64,000 nucleotides of DNA from Flavobacterium hydrocarbonoxydans (lineage in GTDB: Bacteria > Bacteroidota > Bacteroidia > Flavobacteriales > Flavobacteriaceae): assembly GCF_009789235.1 (NCBI RefSeq), contig NZ_WSTB01000001.1, positions 310,001 through 374,000 of the forward strand. Direction: 5' to 3'. Shown here in pieces: positions 24,150 to 33,163 of the stretch (position 1 is the first letter of the stretch; every line of letters begins with the position of its first letter). The translations under genes were made by a program, and so were the position numbers. The notes beneath the pieces are model-generated. The model did not search any database, had not been told where the DNA came from, and was given only the letters and a program-made list of their open reading frames with translations.

Positions 24150-27100
24150 TTAAATTTTTACAATTTTCCCTGAAGCTAAGACTTTAAAATCTATTCCTTC
24201 AACAAATGCAGAAAACTGGATATGATTCATATTTCTTATCGGTTTATATTCCCCCAATCTAAAACCGCCAGCTGGTTTAAAATTTTCTTTTATGATCTCA
24301 TCGAAACCTCTAGCTTCATTAAAACATCTTAGTATAATTTTACCATACACAAACTCTTTATTTTTATATTTCCTGCGTTGAATGGTCAGTCCTTCGATAG
24401 TATAAATTCTTCCTGCAAAATCAGTAATTTCTAATACATTCTTGGGGTTTTCCCTTTCATCATCATAAAAAACAACCTGAAGTCCCCTTTTTAAAACCAC
24501 ATCCCTATTATTACGTCTGGCAACAGGAATTAGTCTTTTACCACCTTTGACCTGCTTTTCCTTTCTAAGTGGGTAATCGCCCAATCCTTGTTTTTTGAAC
24601 TTTGCCAGACTAAAATTATTAATCAGCTCAAATTCTTTTATGTCGTCTGTTTCATATAGAACCATAGCATAATTTCTATTATTTTGCCCGTACACTTTTT
24701 GCTTATGCTCGTGTGGTGATTTTGACAAAACACTATGTTCTCTTATCTCTAAAGGATTTTTTACCGCATTAGCATAAAGCCTTACTTTATTGATTGCAAT
24801 TCCCTTTTCCTTATTCATCCATACTTTACTATTTGGAGCTAACTTGTTTTTTTGTTGCTGATTTGAAGATAAGAGCAGTACTTTATTCTCAATGGCCTGC
24901 TTTACCTTTTCTTTTACAACATGGTCAACAATAGACTCCACATCCGCTGCTTTAATGCTTAGCAAATCTTTCCGGATAACATAGTATATTTGATCATGAT
25001 TCAACGGGTTTTTGATAGCTCCGTAAAAATGTTCCTGGTGCAGACTCCCACGAATGGTATCCCCTTGCTGAAATCTGGGAACTTTCTCTTGACTCTTATC
25101 TAATTTATAAACTATCTTTTGATTGCTGTCCTTTTTAACAGCACGCCTGCCCTGTGGGTCAATTTCCATTTCTGCAACAAATTGCTTTTTTCCCCTGATT
25201 CTGATAATTTTTTTTGATTGCTTTTTTACATTATCTGGTCTATGATGTGAAATCTGAATCTCATGCTCAATTTTCTTCAGGTCCTCAGTAAAATTCTTCC
25301 ACGGTCTGCACTGTGCTAATAGTGTTTTTGCTTCTTCAATATACTCCTTCTCCTCTAAATCCCAGGCCGAGAATAACATTTTATACTTATCTCTTGTCAT
25401 ACAAGCAACTATAATGGCATCAATAGCACAATGAGAATGCTTCCTTAAATCATTTTTTTGATAATTTTCCTCCATTTTCCAAATTTTTCGGAATTCATCA
25501 ACCAGTGCAACTTGGACAACCTCAACTCTCTCAAAATAAGATTTTAAATAAGATTGAATATGTTTACTTATATTTCCTGTCTCAAGGCTCTTGCCGTTTT
25601 TAAATGCTGATTTATTTTCAGTCCAAAAAAACCGCTCGAATTTTGCTTGTAAGTAATCTCTTTTTAAAGATAAATAGTGCCTTCTTCTAATTTTTGAGTC
25701 CCTTGCTTCCCTGCTTGCCGCTGCTTTTACAGAACAGTTGAGTGCTTCAATATCTTTGCTCAGCTTATCAGCTTCTTCTTTCCAATGAACTATCCTTGAG
25801 CCTATTTCGGGCTTACTACTCAACTGTGTAAAGATTTCACTTCTTTTAGTATCCCTTTTGAATTCTTTACTGCAAAGAGTCATATTCCTTTGGGAGTTAT
25901 CCCTTGAAATACTCCTTGGTATCGTATAAAAAATATTATATCGTGGATGCTCTCCCACTATATCGCAGATACTGATCTCTTTGTTACCCTCATATATTTC
26001 AGCCTTATTTTGTTCTACCCACAATTGATAACGCAGCACGTCACTATCAGTAGGACTTAAACCCTCTTTACCCTGTGTTGCATAAAGTTTGCCGATTTGC
26101 TCCCGCGCTTCTTGTCTTTTCTTTTTTAATTCATTTTGATAATCCAGGATTGCCTTTCTTTTGTTGGCATCACTGAGTTCAGGAGCCATATTGATGTGAA
26201 TTTTAGTCGTTGGATCAATTTGCCCTTCACGAATTAAAGTATTGAGCAACGCTCGCAATTGATGCAGGGTTCGCATTGCCATAGGATTTTTTACTGAGTC
26301 TATCACAGGACTCCCCAATAGCGCTATTTTATTTCCAAACTCATCTTTTATTATTTTGTTTTTGAAAGTCTTCACATTTGATGGATTATAAAGCAAGTTT
26401 AACCGTCTTTCACTTGAACACAATTTTAACTGTTCTTCATTATCTCCAGCTAAGAATGCCATCACTTTCTCCATTAAGCTCTTGGTTTTGATCAAATCAT
26501 TCCCTTTTAACTGATCAATGAAAATGGGAAGCAGTTTATTTAAAATAGTATTTTTATCTTCACGGGCATTATATCTGAAAAATGAAACCAATTTAGCATT
26601 TAAAGCGCTTTTATACCCCGTCTCAGCGACTTGCGAATACTCAATACCGTTTGCTTTATATTCTTTTATCAAAGAATTCATAGCCTCTACCAAACCATTT
26701 TCACTGGTATGGTTTTCAATAACAAAACCTATTTTATCCTGAATGAATTTCCTTTTAACCGGATCGTCCCATATCGTCCCATCGACAATATTCGAAACAT
26801 TGCCCATCAGTACGGCATGGGAATGCTGCAGACCTTGCTTTAAATAAGGAAGTATTTTATCAATAGCATTAAGGCTTAAGTTTCCGTACTCTCTTCTAAA
26901 TTTAATACTGCTGAATGCTTTTGCACTAGGCAAATCCAGGCCTAGTTTATTTTTTGCATATTCAAACAAATAAACATTAGAAGTAGCAACACTGAGCATG
27001 TGCCATAAATCACCATAATTGACCGATCTGCAAACTTCCAAACCATTTGAGTTTAGAGCCGTATAGGTGAATGTTTTTATTTTCCAATTCTCTCCTATTG

Positions 27101-28490
27101 CTTTTTTCAGGGAAGCCGAAACAGGACAGCCCATAACGGTATGCCTTGGATTATAATTGAACAAGTAATCAAATTCCTCTCTTGAGGATGATTTATAAAA
27201 TTCTGAAGTTGCCTCTTTGGGTATTAGCTCTTTTGCTAAATCTTCAAAGACGAAAGTATTTTTCTTTCGCAAAAATTTAGGTATCAGACGCAGTTTTTCA
27301 TCTAGAGTGAGATATCGCAATGTCTTTTCTGATGACCTTCCATACTTAATGGTATTCAAAAAGTTCCACATCCGGTACTCTTCAAAATCAGGATGGGAAG
27401 CAGCACAACGCGATTTATTTTTTTCCAATGGGCATTTTCCTGCAGTACCCTTTTCAAATTTTAAAGGACGCTGAAAAAAAATGGCTTTATATAAATCTCT
27501 GGCTAGTCCAGCATATCTTTTTTCTGGCAACTGCTCACTCTGGTCAATATTTTGAATTCCCTGAACCCTACAAAGTATCTCAAACTCTTTCAAATAATGC
27601 TCCTCTCTGGCTGTATATTTCTTTCTTATTCTCTCTTTGCTGTATAAGCTAAAGAGATATTGTCCCAAAGTGGAAAAATTGCCATCACTCATTGCTTGCG
27701 AAATTTTTCCTATTTCCTTTTTTATTAATCCTAAATCTTCTTGCCTGTAAAGTCGGAGAATCACTTCTTGCTTTGCTTTACTAAGATTATCTTGATTTTC
27801 TACTAGAATAGTTCTAAGCGAATTATATAAGATTTTTAGTTTGGTGTCTCCCTGGTCCAGATTTTTTTTTAAACCATCTTTGTTATTCTCTGCAATGATT
27901 CCAAGATTAAAAAAATAGTCTTTTAGTTCACAAAGAAGCTCCGCTGTTGAATTTACTTCTTCAACTATAGACTCAATAATCGGACTGTGTTCTTCTAATA
28001 TTCCCTGCCCAGACTGATCCGTTTTATTACTTAAAAATCCGCGTCTTTGCGTAATATGATAAAACGCTCTTCCGAGTTCCAATAAGGTTACTTTCTCCCT
28101 ACTGGCCATGTCCCTGAAATAATAAGGATTAAGGTTTTTCTGCTCATCAGTTCGAAGCCATTTCAAAAAAGCTGGATTAAGCGGGTATTTTTTAAATCCT
28201 GACTTTTTCCATCCTTCGACTTCATCAACAGTTAAGGGACACATTTTATTTATAGAAAGTACTTTTAAGGTGTAATACTTTCTGAGTTTTCTTCTGTATT
28301 TTATTTTTCTGGCACTTCTGTATGCAGTGCGCTCACTAGCTCGTGAACTCTCAATTCCTTTTTCAGACTTCACTCCCGCAGTAAATACTCTTACCCCCTT
28401 ATCCACAAGAGTAAACTCACTGCTGCCCTGCTTCACAATAGCCCATCCAATGCGGTTTGTTTCTAAATCTAATCCTAATATTTTTTCCAT
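24150..28490 (-). CDS. cas9: Nuclease-dead type II-C Cas9 (cassette A)
   Basis: 1446 aa, full length for a Bacteroidota II-C Cas9, with an intact frame. RuvC-I keeps Asp8 (GLDLETN, with the usual Gly changed to Glu). The Arg-rich bridge helix (about 50-75), the QRRGF motif and the REC lobe are present. The catalytic sites are gone: RuvC-II Glu is Asn767 (IHINMAPEL), the HNH D-x-[DE]-H is Asn852-Ile-Phe854-Tyr855 (YNIFYTIPRS), the HNH Asn is Lys878 (FKRDTK), and the RuvC-III His is Cys1021 (HSHCAIDA; Asp1024 remains). The folding core around each site is still recognisable, and the PAM-interacting C-terminus is complete. No cas1, cas2 or csn2 is adjacent. A tracrRNA lies divergent to its start and one crRNA-like unit beyond its stop. 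It should bind DNA with its guide RNA but not cut. Confidence 0.95.
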   Translation of the reverse strand: MEKILGLDLETNRIGWAIVKQGSSEFTLVDKGVRVFTAGVKSEKGIESSRASERTAYRSARKIKYRRKLRKYYTLKVLSINKMCPLTVDEVEGWKKSGFKKYPLNPAFLKWLRTDEQKNLNPYYFRDMASREKVTLLELGRAFYHITQRRGFLSNKTDQSGQGILEEHSPIIESIVEEVNSTAELLCELKDYFFNLGIIAENNKDGLKKNLDQGDTKLKILYNSLRTILVENQDNLSKAKQEVILRLYRQEDLGLIKKEIGKISQAMSDGNFSTLGQYLFSLYSKERIRKKYTAREEHYLKEFEILCRVQGIQNIDQSEQLPEKRYAGLARDLYKAIFFQRPLKFEKGTAGKCPLEKNKSRCAASHPDFEEYRMWNFLNTIKYGRSSEKTLRYLTLDEKLRLIPKFLRKKNTFVFEDLAKELIPKEATSEFYKSSSREEFDYLFNYNPRHTVMGCPVSASLKKAIGENWKIKTFTYTALNSNGLEVCRSVNYGDLWHMLSVATSNVYLFEYAKNKLGLDLPSAKAFSSIKFRREYGNLSLNAIDKILPYLKQGLQHSHAVLMGNVSNIVDGTIWDDPVKRKFIQDKIGFVIENHTSENGLVEAMNSLIKEYKANGIEYSQVAETGYKSALNAKLVSFFRYNAREDKNTILNKLLPIFIDQLKGNDLIKTKSLMEKVMAFLAGDNEEQLKLCSSERRLNLLYNPSNVKTFKNKIIKDEFGNKIALLGSPVIDSVKNPMAMRTLHQLRALLNTLIREGQIDPTTKIHINMAPELSDANKRKAILDYQNELKKKRQEAREQIGKLYATQGKEGLSPTDSDVLRYQLWVEQNKAEIYEGNKEISICDIVGEHPRYNIFYTIPRSISRDNSQRNMTLCSKEFKRDTKRSEIFTQLSSKPEIGSRIVHWKEEADKLSKDIEALNCSVKAAASREARDSKIRRRHYLSLKRDYLQAKFERFFWTENKSAFKNGKSLETGNISKHIQSYLKSYFERVEVVQVALVDEFRKIWKMEENYQKNDLRKHSHCAIDAIIVACMTRDKYKMLFSAWDLEEKEYIEEAKTLLAQCRPWKNFTEDLKKIEHEIQISHHRPDNVKKQSKKIIRIRGKKQFVAEMEIDPQGRRAVKKDSNQKIVYKLDKSQEKVPRFQQGDTIRGSLHQEHFYGAIKNPLNHDQIYYVIRKDLLSIKAADVESIVDHVVKEKVKQAIENKVLLLSSNQQQKNKLAPNSKVWMNKEKGIAINKVRLYANAVKNPLEIREHSVLSKSPHEHKQKVYGQNNRNYAMVLYETDDIKEFELINNFSLAKFKKQGLGDYPLRKEKQVKGGKRLIPVARRNNRDVVLKRGLQVVFYDDERENPKNVLEITDFAGRIYTIEGLTIQRRKYKNKEFVYGKIILRCFNEARGFDEIIKENFKPAGGFRLGEYKPIRNMNHIQFSAFVEGIDFKVLASGKIVKI

Positions 28491-28535
28491 AGTGACTACA
28501 TTTTTAGAAAAACTTCAAAAAGACAAATGACTTCT

Positions 28536-28564
28536 TTTGGGTTTATTTTTTTTCTATATCTTTA
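28536..28564 (+). promoter_or_regulatory. Promoter of tracrRNA A
   Basis: TTTG (28536-28539) and TATCTTTA (28557-28564) separated by 17 bases match the Bacteroidota -33/-7 consensus and place the start near 28570, the first base of the anti-repeat. The short gap to the cas9 ATG at 28490 means this region must also hold the cas9 promoter on the other strand. Confidence 0.65.
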
Positions 28565-28569
28565 CAATA

Positions 28570-28658
28570 GATTAAATTTTCTAATCTTTTAATCTTATCA
28601 CAATAAGGCTATATGCCGTAGATGAAAATCTTTAGTCCTGCTTCGGTGGGACTTTTTT
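28570..28658 (+). ncRNA. tracrRNA of cassette A
   Basis: About 89 nt, divergent from cas9. The anti-repeat (to 28605, ending TTATCACAAT) is followed by the II-C nexus AAGGCTATATGCC, then a linker and a terminator hairpin AGTCCTGC-TTCG-GTGGGACT plus T5. The anti-repeat pairs with the single repeat at 24016-23991. It also contains AGATTAAA/TTTAATCT and could fold on itself when unpaired. Confidence 0.85.
28634..28658 (+). terminator. tracrRNA A terminator
   Basis: Eight-bp stem with two G-T pairs closed by a C(TTCG)G tetraloop, followed by five or more T. Confidence 0.85.
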
Positions 28659-28690
28659 ATTTTTTTTGTAATGATTCAAATCTTGAAAGC

Positions 28691-28738
28691 ATTATACCAC
28701 TATTTTCCAAACCCTTTGGAATCCAAAAGCGGTATAAT
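28691..28738. repeat. Nested inverted repeat downstream of tracrRNA A
   Basis: Outer arms ATTATACC / GGTATAAT (perfect 8 bp) enclose an inner perfect hairpin TTCCAAA-CCC-TTTGGAA. No T-run follows, so it is not an ordinary terminator; it could be an operator or a structured RNA element. No gene starts within 290 bp. Confidence 0.5.
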
Positions 28739-29030
28739 AAAAATAGCAAGTAAAAATTAGATAGTAAAACAAAACGTCAAATCTTTCATCATCATTTTCA
28801 TTTATTCAATAACCCTAAGACAAAATACAATTTTTAAGCATCAGTTTTCAAAAATAATCGCAAAAGAAAAAGGATTAAAAGCGGAACAAGGCTGAACCCT
28901 TAAAGCAACTTTTGAAATTGAACAACTCTTGAATGAGTTTCGAAAAGTTTCTTTTAACACGCCCAAAAATAATTCTTTATTTTTGCAGTTTATACAGGGA
29001 TTGAAACAATAACTGCTGCCATGCTTTACT
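28739..29030. other. Gap with no supported gene
   Basis: AT-rich sequence between the nested inverted repeat and the small gene at 29031. I see no RNA or coding feature in it. Confidence 0.4.
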
Positions 29031-29246
29031 ATGAAGAAATTTGAAATAAAAAAAAAGTTACCTAACAGCTGGATTTTATCACACCATGAGTTTCCTAAAT
29101 TTACCTGTGAATTTGAGAATGGAAAATTTAATTTAAGTAGGACGCTAATGGGGCTGGATGATCCGCTGGGAAACCATACAGAAGTCAAACTGCTTCAAAA
29201 AATGGAACAGTGGCTGCTGCGTTATCATAAAGATAAAATGATCTAG
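29031..29246 (+). CDS. Small hypothetical protein
   Basis: 71 aa, charged, with no membrane segment: N-terminal Lys-rich MKKFEIKKK then LPNSWILSHHEFPKF and a C-terminal amphipathic helix. No family recognised. Read in the opposite direction the region also has an open frame, but that one is poor in typical protein composition. Confidence 0.45.
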   Translation: MKKFEIKKKLPNSWILSHHEFPKFTCEFENGKFNLSRTLMGLDDPLGNHTEVKLLQKMEQWLLRYHKDKMI

Positions 29247-29279
29247 TATCTCTTAAAAAAATAATAGATCAGTACTTCT

Positions 29280-29435
29280 TTATAGCTTAATCCTTTCATC
29301 GGCAAGTATGCTACTGCTTAGTGCCTGCAACATAATAGACCTCGGATAGGAATGTCCTTTCGTATTCATTTTTGACTGGATTAAATTCCTAAGATAAAAG
29401 TTATTCTCAGATGCGACAGAAGCTTTAACTTTCAT
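29280..29435 (-). CDS. Short hypothetical protein (51 aa)
   Basis: An ATG at 29435 opens a 51-codon frame (MKVKASVASENNFYLRNL, ending LADERIKL). It lies directly after the three-gene minus-strand unit at 29440-30889 and may be its last member. No family recognised; being short, it may be spurious. Confidence 0.3.
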   Translation of the reverse strand: MKVKASVASENNFYLRNLIQSKMNTKGHSYPRSIMLQALSSSILADERIKL

Positions 29436-29439
29436 ATTA

Positions 29440-29970
29440 TTAAGTGTTTTTGATTTGAGTATTTTTTAAAACTGAATCTTGTAATTTTTCAATTTTCATC
29501 AAGATAAAATCTTCATAAGCCTGTTGCTTTATTTCGCATTTTTTACCCGCACTAAAACCTTCACTTATAATATAACTTTTTATAAATTGCCTTTTTTTAG
29601 CACCCAAGGCATAATACGAACTTCCCATTTCTGAATGAATGAAAATAACGATTTCTTCCAGTTTCATGATTTTTGTTTTTGCTCTCAATGGACTGCTTTT
29701 GTAAACCGCATTTTCATTGGCATCAAAAGTGTAACGGATTTTGCTTCCTATTTGTATATCATACCAACTATGCAGCACAAAATATCCCATTAAAATATAA
29801 ATTGCCCATCGCATCGCTTGATCAAGACAATTACCAAAAAACAATAATAGCAAAATACCGGCAAGGATACCCGCCAAAAACCACCATGACATAGCAAGTG
29901 TTGGCTTTTTGGGACAAAAAGAAAAGGTATTGGCTGTTTCCTGAATGTTATATTTTTCCTGAATTTTCAT
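29440..29970 (-). CDS. Membrane protein, PH-like, unknown function
   Basis: 176 aa with two hydrophobic segments in the first 65 residues followed by a cytosolic beta-rich region. It overlaps the preceding gene by 23 bp. The layout (two helices, then a beta-sandwich) resembles bacterial PH-domain membrane proteins, but no sequence motif confirms this. Confidence 0.55.
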   Translation of the reverse strand: MKIQEKYNIQETANTFSFCPKKPTLAMSWWFLAGILAGILLLLFFGNCLDQAMRWAIYILMGYFVLHSWYDIQIGSKIRYTFDANENAVYKSSPLRAKTKIMKLEEIVIFIHSEMGSSYYALGAKKRQFIKSYIISEGFSAGKKCEIKQQAYEDFILMKIEKLQDSVLKNTQIKNT

Positions 29971-30415
29971 CTTCTTTTATGATTTCCTGAATTTCATTAA
30001 GTAAATTTTGTATGGCTCTGGTAGTGAATCCCTGAGCAATTCCGGTACACTGTTCTTTCCCTTTTTTTAAATAATAAAGATTCAGTGAGACATTTATGGT
30101 AACGAAATACTGTTTGATTCTAACCACTTCAAAATTGACAAAATCACTCAATGGAATTTGAACCGGAGCAATAATCAAAGCATTTTTGATTAGGATAACT
30201 CTTTGGTTCATATCTATTATAACGTGGTTTATAAAGAGTGAAATCAGGCATAAAACTGTCAGAATTCCAAAAATCCAGATCATCGCTGAATTTTTCATCC
30301 ATATGCCGGCAAAAGTAAAAGCTGCCATTCCGAAAACTACAATCAGACCAAAACCATATTGCCTTTTCATAACATACTGATTTCCTTTTTTTGTGAATTT
30401 TTGCAAAGCTTCCAT
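29948..30415 (-). CDS. Membrane protein, PH-like, unknown function
   Basis: 155 aa, two adjacent membrane helices (about 22-60) then a beta-rich tail. It is built like the next gene and probably forms a pair with it. It starts 3 bp after the exported protein at 30419. Confidence 0.55.
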   Translation of the reverse strand: MEALQKFTKKGNQYVMKRQYGFGLIVVFGMAAFTFAGIWMKNSAMIWIFGILTVLCLISLFINHVIIDMNQRVILIKNALIIAPVQIPLSDFVNFEVVRIKQYFVTINVSLNLYYLKKGKEQCTGIAQGFTTRAIQNLLNEIQEIIKEDENSGKI

Positions 30416-30418
30416 AAA

Positions 30419-30889
30419 TTATTCAATATTTACTCCATCAATAATTAATGTCGTACACATAATTGACATGTAGGCACTGGTGTAATCTGCGGTAATCTGA
30501 TCGCTTAAAGAATCTATGTTTGCTTTTGTAAATTCTAATTTTCTCGAAGGCATTTTCCCATAAGAATCTACCATAGTGATTTGGCCGTCGAGTCCGTTTT
30601 TATTTGCCAGAAAGGCTTTTAACAAGGCAATATTCGGCTTTTCAAAATCTATAGATAAATAATAATTTTTTGTCTGCGCCTTCTTTTCCGTACCATCAGT
30701 TGCAGTACCATTGTTGGTAGAAGTAGTAAAGGAGAATGTTGCAGTCCGCACCGGGGCAATAATAGTTTTATTGCCGTCTTTTACGGTAATTTCTATCTTG
30801 ACACGTTTGTCTTCCAGCTGCTGTCCGTAAGTCAGTCCAGTCAAAAAACAAAAGGCGATTATCACTAATGTAAACTTTTTCGTATTCAT
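30419..30889 (-). CDS. Exported protein with weak TssD/Hcp-like pattern
   Basis: 156 aa with a Sec signal peptide (FCFLTGLTYG-QQ). The mature part is beta-rich; YYLSIDFEKP and the C-terminal RKLEFTKANID..SDQITADY pattern resemble the Bacteroidota T6SS tube protein TssD, but TssD has no signal peptide and no T6SS genes are near. It leads a three-gene unit with two membrane proteins. I treat the function as unknown. Confidence 0.5.
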   Translation of the reverse strand: MNTKKFTLVIIAFCFLTGLTYGQQLEDKRVKIEITVKDGNKTIIAPVRTATFSFTTSTNNGTATDGTEKKAQTKNYYLSIDFEKPNIALLKAFLANKNGLDGQITMVDSYGKMPSRKLEFTKANIDSLSDQITADYTSAYMSIMCTTLIIDGVNIE

Positions 30890-31136
30890 AATTTAGGATT
30901 TTTAAAAAAAAATATTTACAGCAAGATTACTCTATACATCAAATTACTACAATCGGGAATTGGCAAATGGTGTGTTTAGATTTTTATTTGGTCAGCAAGA
31001 AATGATATTCGTAAAATGTTGGTTTTAGAATGTTTTAAAACCATGCTTAGATACCATTTAAAATAAATATTTCAGCCTAAAAATGTTTGGTCAGTAATCA
31101 TACTATTTGTACTTTTCCCCGGTAATATTACTATTT

Positions 31137-33161
31137 ATGCGCTCCACTTCTATCATTTTGCCATTTAAAACCAACCCTTTAAGATTTGTTATTTCACTAT
31201 TACCTTTTCTTTTTTTGGCTTTTACAGCCCATGCCCAAAAAGCATCTTCGATTGAAAAAATGGCGGCTTATGGATATTCCAAACGTTTCACTGATACCTC
31301 TTCATCCAAAAAAATGCAGCAGCTTGCATTAGATCTGGCAAAAAAGAAAAATAATATCGAAGACAAGATTATTTGCTATTCTTATTTAGCTTTAACCCAG
31401 AGGCGATTACTTCACTTAAAAGAGTTTTCACACTATGCTGACAGTGCCTATTATTTATCAGGAAAGACCAATAAAATACGACCAAAGGCTTATGCATTCC
31501 TGGCCATGGGAACATTAAAATCGTATATTGACCAAAAACAGCAGGCCATAGAATATCTTCTGGCTTCTTACAAACTTTTTGAAAAAGCAGCTGCACACGA
31601 TCAGTGCGCAAAAATCGCTTCGGATATATCGTATCTTTTTTCCCCTGCTTCACCAATAAAAGTCGAAAAATATGCACGGGAAGCCCTGAACCACGCTTCC
31701 AAAGCTGGTGATAATGAAAGTATTTTGCATGCCAGACTTGCTTTTGGAAGTTATTTAACGGATAATCTTGAAAAGGAAAACACAGCAAAGTGGCAACAGG
31801 CATTAGTTTTTTTTAACACAACGGTTATTTTAGCCGAAAAAAATGCCAGTACTATTATCAGTAAAAGCAATATTGGAATTGCTTATATCAATCTGGCAGA
31901 CCTTTATTCGAAAGGACCAAAACCTATTGACGAGAAATCGTTTTTAAAAAATCTTGAAAAAGCAACCGTGATTGCCAAACAATACAACATCAGGATTATC
32001 TACAGAAGTGCCATTGGGCTTCAGGGATTTCATTATACACAAAAAGGGGATTATACCAAGGCAGAACTTCTTTTTAGAGAAGGAATAAAATACCAGCAAA
32101 GCCTTCCATACACAGACAATTACCTTTTAGCGACTTTTTACCATTGCCTGAAAGATGTTGCTGCAAAACGAAAAGACTTTGAAGCCTATTACAGTTATGA
32201 TGCAGAATACGCCAAATACAATGAGTTAAAATATGATGAATCGACTCAAAAAATATTGCAAAATGCCGATGTTAGATATGAATCTTCCAAAAAGATAGAA
32301 CGCATAAAACAATTGGAACTCGAAAATGAACTGGTACAAAAGAACAAACTTTTGGGCTACGGAATTGCAGGTGTGTTACTGATTGGACTGGTATTTATGT
32401 TTCGATCGTATTATTATCGTCAGCGTTATTACCAAAACCGTGAAGATTTCCTCAAACAGGAGCAAGCCAACAGCGAACTTAAGGTACAGCTGATGGAAAA
32501 GGAAACCATAGAGAATCTGGCAGCGACACTTTCCCTGGAAAGAAGACTGCTTCGTTCTCAGATGGATCCACATTTTATTTTTAATGCCCTTGGAAATATT
32601 CAAAGCATGATTCTTCAGAAAGATACCCTTCCGGCCGTTTCTTATCTGAATAAATTTGCCAAACTCACCCGTCAGGTTTTGGAGCAGTCCCGTAAAGAAA
32701 CCATTTCGCTGCAAGAAGAGATCAACACTTTAAAAAATTATATCGAACTACAGCAGCTGCGTCTTAATAATGGTTTTGAATATCGAATTCAATGCGATGA
32801 TAGCGTTGAAAGGGATACGTTGATTCCGCCACTACTCATTCAGCCTTTTATAGAAAATGCTGTTGAACATGGCTTAAAACCTCAGGTAAAAGAAGTTAAG
32901 GGTTTACTAACAATTCATTTTACACAGCACACTGATGAAAAAAACCTGGTCTGCACCATTAAAGACAATGGAATTGGTCTGGCTGCTTCCCGAAAATTAA
33001 AGCTAAAAGACAATCACGAATCCTTATCTACTAAAATTACAGATGAAAGATTAAGCAAAATGCAGAAAGAAAATCCGTATGCCGGTTTTCAGGTTCTCGA
33101 ACGTGATATCGCAACAGACGAATCGGGCTGTTTGGTGATTTTAAATATTCCAATATTATAA
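31137..33161 (+). CDS. LytS-type sensor histidine kinase with TPR sensor
   Basis: About 674 aa from the ATG at 31137 (an in-frame TTG-type start lies 30 bp earlier), beginning with a signal peptide ending AFTAHAQ. TPR-like repeats fill about 40-370, then one membrane helix (LGYGIAGVLLIGLVFMF), a coiled coil and a His_kinase domain with the phospho-acceptor in QMDPHFIFNALGNIQ, then an ATPase domain (PPLLIQPFIENAVEHG). It is paired with the LytTR regulator 2 bp downstream. Confidence 0.9.
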   Translation: MRSTSIILPFKTNPLRFVISLLPFLFLAFTAHAQKASSIEKMAAYGYSKRFTDTSSSKKMQQLALDLAKKKNNIEDKIICYSYLALTQRRLLHLKEFSHYADSAYYLSGKTNKIRPKAYAFLAMGTLKSYIDQKQQAIEYLLASYKLFEKAAAHDQCAKIASDISYLFSPASPIKVEKYAREALNHASKAGDNESILHARLAFGSYLTDNLEKENTAKWQQALVFFNTTVILAEKNASTIISKSNIGIAYINLADLYSKGPKPIDEKSFLKNLEKATVIAKQYNIRIIYRSAIGLQGFHYTQKGDYTKAELLFREGIKYQQSLPYTDNYLLATFYHCLKDVAAKRKDFEAYYSYDAEYAKYNELKYDESTQKILQNADVRYESSKKIERIKQLELENELVQKNKLLGYGIAGVLLIGLVFMFRSYYYRQRYYQNREDFLKQEQANSELKVQLMEKETIENLAATLSLERRLLRSQMDPHFIFNALGNIQSMILQKDTLPAVSYLNKFAKLTRQVLEQSRKETISLQEEINTLKNYIELQQLRLNNGFEYRIQCDDSVERDTLIPPLLIQPFIENAVEHGLKPQVKEVKGLLTIHFTQHTDEKNLVCTIKDNGIGLAASRKLKLKDNHESLSTKITDERLSKMQKENPYAGFQVLERDIATDESGCLVILNIPIL

Positions 33162-33163
33162 AG

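Noticed and set aside
24118..24150. Second repeat candidate directly at the end of cas9 A (TTGCGTGATTACAAAG)
   Set aside because: Pairing with the tracrRNA anti-repeat is broken after a few bases, unlike the unit at 24016-23991.
28841..29188. Minus-strand 115-aa frame
   Set aside because: It overlaps the more protein-like plus-strand frame at 29031 and has low-complexity Ser/Phe-rich composition.
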